Shown in pieces: positions 62,406-64,000 of a stretch of 64,000 nucleotides of DNA. The notes beneath the pieces are model-generated. The model was given only the letters and a program-made list of their open reading frames with translations, was not told the DNA's origin and made no database searches. Origin of the DNA: Paenibacillus agilis (GTDB lineage: Bacteria > Bacillota > Bacilli > Paenibacillales > Paenibacillaceae); assembly GCF_007786455.1 (NCBI RefSeq), contig NZ_VNJK01000001.1, positions 3,248,673 through 3,312,672 on the forward strand. Reading direction: 5' to 3'. A program made the position numbers and the translations under genes. Position 1 is the stretch's first letter. Every line of letters begins with the position of its first letter.

Positions 62406-62648
62406 CTATTCCACAATGTTAATGTTAAGGCCGTGCTTTTGGAACACTTCTACCATTGTCTTCTTCGCTTCTTCAGCATCCGGGCCATGAACATGCAGTT
62501 CATAAGCGTGGCTGTTCACCAACGTTGTGAACAAGCCTAGGATACTCTTAACATCGATATACTTATTTTCTGCTTGAAGCACGATGGAAGAACGGAAAGA
62601 GCTCGCCTTTTGTGAAATTTCCACGACTGCAGCATTGTTGTCTGCCAT
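62406..62648 (-). CDS. HPr-like protein lacking the active-site histidine loop
   Basis: An 80-residue protein. AAVVEISQKASSFRSSIVLQ aligns with HPr helix A and strand beta-2, and KYIDVKSILGLF aligns with the HPr segment containing the regulatory serine (here Ser35). The preceding beta-1 strand and G-x-HARPA loop with His15 are absent, as the protein begins only five residues before helix A. It cannot carry PTS phosphate on histidine, but might be a regulator such as Crh. ATG 62648 has GGAGGG upstream. Confidence 0.8.
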   Translation of the reverse strand: MADNNAAVVEISQKASSFRSSIVLQAENKYIDVKSILGLFTTLVNSHAYELHVHGPDAEEAKKTMVEVFQKHGLNINIVE

Positions 62649-62786
62649 TGTAATCCCTCCAATATCAAACTCTGTGCACATGAGTGTTTGCTAATTCCAT
62701 CATACCTTGAATTTATCTCCAGATGCAAGGGAGAAGCGCAGTAATTGGCCATTTTACAGATAGAAATTTAAACCTTATTTGCTTGC

Positions 62787-63902
62787 TTATTTCAAATTAT
62801 CTGGATTGAGAACGTCTAGTTCAGGAAGAACGAACAAGCCGTCTTTACGTACTAATACATCATCAAAATATATTTCCCCGCCGCCATACTCTGGGCGCTG
62901 TATCATAACGAGATCCCAATGAATAGACGAACGATTTCCGTTATCTGCCTGCTCATAAGCTTGTCCTGGTGTAAAGTGAATACTGCCCGTAATTTTCTCA
63001 TCAAATAAAATGTCTTTCATCGGATGAAGGATGTATGGATTCACACCAATTGCGAACTCTCCAATGTAGCGAGCACCTTCATCAGAATCTAGAATTTCGT
63101 TCAGACGTGTCGTATTGTTGCTTGTTGCCTCCACGATCTTGCCGTTCTCAAAACGGAAAGATACATTTTCAAACGTTGTGCCGCTATATAATGTTGGGGC
63201 ATTGTATGTGATCGTGCCATTTACAGAATCTCTTACTGGTGAAGTGTAAATTTCTCCATCTGGAATGTTAAGCTTGCCTGCGCACTTCACGGCTGGAATT
63301 CCTTTGATCGAGAATGTCAAATCCGTTCCCTTACCTACTAAACGCACACGATCCGTTCGCTCCATTAGTTCTTTCAAGCTATCCATGGCCCGATCCATTT
63401 TCGTGTAGTCTAATGTACATACGTCAAAATAGAAGTTCTCGAACGCTTCTGTCGATGTATTCGACAGTTGTGCCATCGACGCGTTAGGATAGCGCAATAC
63501 GACCCATTTCGTACGCTTAACGCGCTCTTCCATATGTACTGGATGTGAATAGAAAGACTCATACAGCTTCATTTTGTCTGCAGGAACATCAGACATCTCA
63601 TTCACGTTCTCTCCAGCACGAATGCCAATATAACCGTCCATACGCTGCATACGAAGCAAATCGTATTCTTTCCATGTTTCCATTTGCTCCTTCGTTGCAT
63701 TCATCAGCAATGCCCGCTGAACTTTGCGGTCCGTAAGCTCAACATGAGGGTGTCCGCCGCGCTTCGCAATTTCATGAACTAAACATTCAACGAGCTCTCG
63801 CTCGGAACCAATCATTTCAACTAAAATATGCTCACCGGGTTGGACATCAACGGAGTATTGCACTAAATTTTCTGCTAATTTCTGTATTCTCGGATCTTTC
63901 AT
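62787..63902 (-). CDS. M29 family aminopeptidase (AmpS/PepS type)
   Basis: A 371-residue metal-dependent aminopeptidase. DPRIQKLAENLVQYSVDVQP, GKGTDLTFSIKG, NIPDGEIYTSPV, GEFAIGVNPYI and SSIHWDLVMIQRPEYGGGEI carry the cocatalytic metal ligands (Glu/His). It trims N-terminal residues from peptides in the cytoplasm. ATG 63902 or an ATG two codons upstream can be used; GAGGAGG precedes both. Nothing further is visible upstream to the window end. Confidence 0.93.
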   Translation of the reverse strand: MKDPRIQKLAENLVQYSVDVQPGEHILVEMIGSERELVECLVHEIAKRGGHPHVELTDRKVQRALLMNATKEQMETWKEYDLLRMQRMDGYIGIRAGENVNEMSDVPADKMKLYESFYSHPVHMEERVKRTKWVVLRYPNASMAQLSNTSTEAFENFYFDVCTLDYTKMDRAMDSLKELMERTDRVRLVGKGTDLTFSIKGIPAVKCAGKLNIPDGEIYTSPVRDSVNGTITYNAPTLYSGTTFENVSFRFENGKIVEATSNNTTRLNEILDSDEGARYIGEFAIGVNPYILHPMKDILFDEKITGSIHFTPGQAYEQADNGNRSSIHWDLVMIQRPEYGGGEIYFDDVLVRKDGLFVLPELDVLNPDNLK

Positions 63903-64000
63903 ACACATGCTCCTCCTCTAGTTCGCCTTTGCTGTTAAAATTGCGCTTATACAATCTTATTAACTGTTGGTTAACTTTGCCGCAATGACGATATTGTACC

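Noticed and set aside
1-64000. tRNA, rRNA, CRISPR arrays, intact transposases, phage modules
   Set aside because: None recognised on either strand; repeats found are too short or too few.

Overview
The window looks like a chromosomal segment of an endospore-forming Firmicute, most probably Paenibacillus or a close Paenibacillaceae relative. Four things point there: strong AGGAGG ribosome binding sites, spoVM and spoVIF, a gene order close to the Bacillus rqcH-yloB-yicC-remA-gmk-rpoZ-coaBC-priA-def-fmt-rsmB-rlmN-prpC-prkC-rsgA-rpe-spoVM/rpmB-yloU-fakA-recG block, and XPB-type helicase and YolD/PolY cassettes. The genus is inferred from gene order and protein style, not from a search. I saw no rRNA, tRNA, CRISPR array, intact insertion sequence or prophage.

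Bases 1-19,900 are accessory in character. They hold the edge of a DUF6236 gene, a redox/stress group (monooxygenase, Rrf2 regulator, UPF0291, luciferase-like oxidoreductase, nitroreductase with a divergent HxlR regulator and VOC protein), DUF1877, a gene-poor stretch with a frameshifted relic and a palindromic multi-hairpin element (about 5.5-6.4 kb), and a WYL regulator divergent from an epoxide-hydrolase-like enzyme. The reading frame after that enzyme is a decayed F420-type reductase. Next come VanZ, an SOS-controlled Y-family polymerase cassette, a secreted zincin-like protein of unassigned family, two tandem secreted serine hydrolases sharing an upstream motif, an SRAP DNA-crosslink protein, a third serine hydrolase and a DUF1796 protein.

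Bases 19,900-50,000 are the conserved core, almost all on the minus strand. They cover sporulation (spoVIF, spoVM), fatty-acid kinase (fakA with a DegV/FakB partner), recombination (recG), L28 (rpmB, opposite strand), pentose phosphate (rpe), ribosome assembly and rRNA modification (rsgA, rlmN, rsmB), the PrkC/PrpC signalling pair, initiator-tRNA formylation and deformylation (fmt, def), replication restart (priA), CoA synthesis (coaBC), RNA polymerase omega (rpoZ), gmk, remA, yicC, one-carbon/methionine metabolism (yitJ), dapF, a P-type calcium ATPase and, divergently, rqcH. Many neighbours overlap by 4 bp, so translational coupling is likely.

Bases 50,000-64,000 hold a PHP phosphatase, a LysR regulator, an unknown 145-residue protein, ylbG and ylbF (ricF), an XPB-like helicase overlapping a partner protein, a CBS protein, an M20 amidohydrolase, YugN, a SEDS cell-wall polymerase, Asp23, YlaN, an HPr-like protein without the histidine loop, and an M29 aminopeptidase.

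The least explained items are the duplicated helical domain flanking the SOS-controlled polymerase, the XPB/partner pair, the His-less HPr protein, the unassigned zincin, and the 5883-6026 palindromic element. I found no clear-cut new defence or mobile system.
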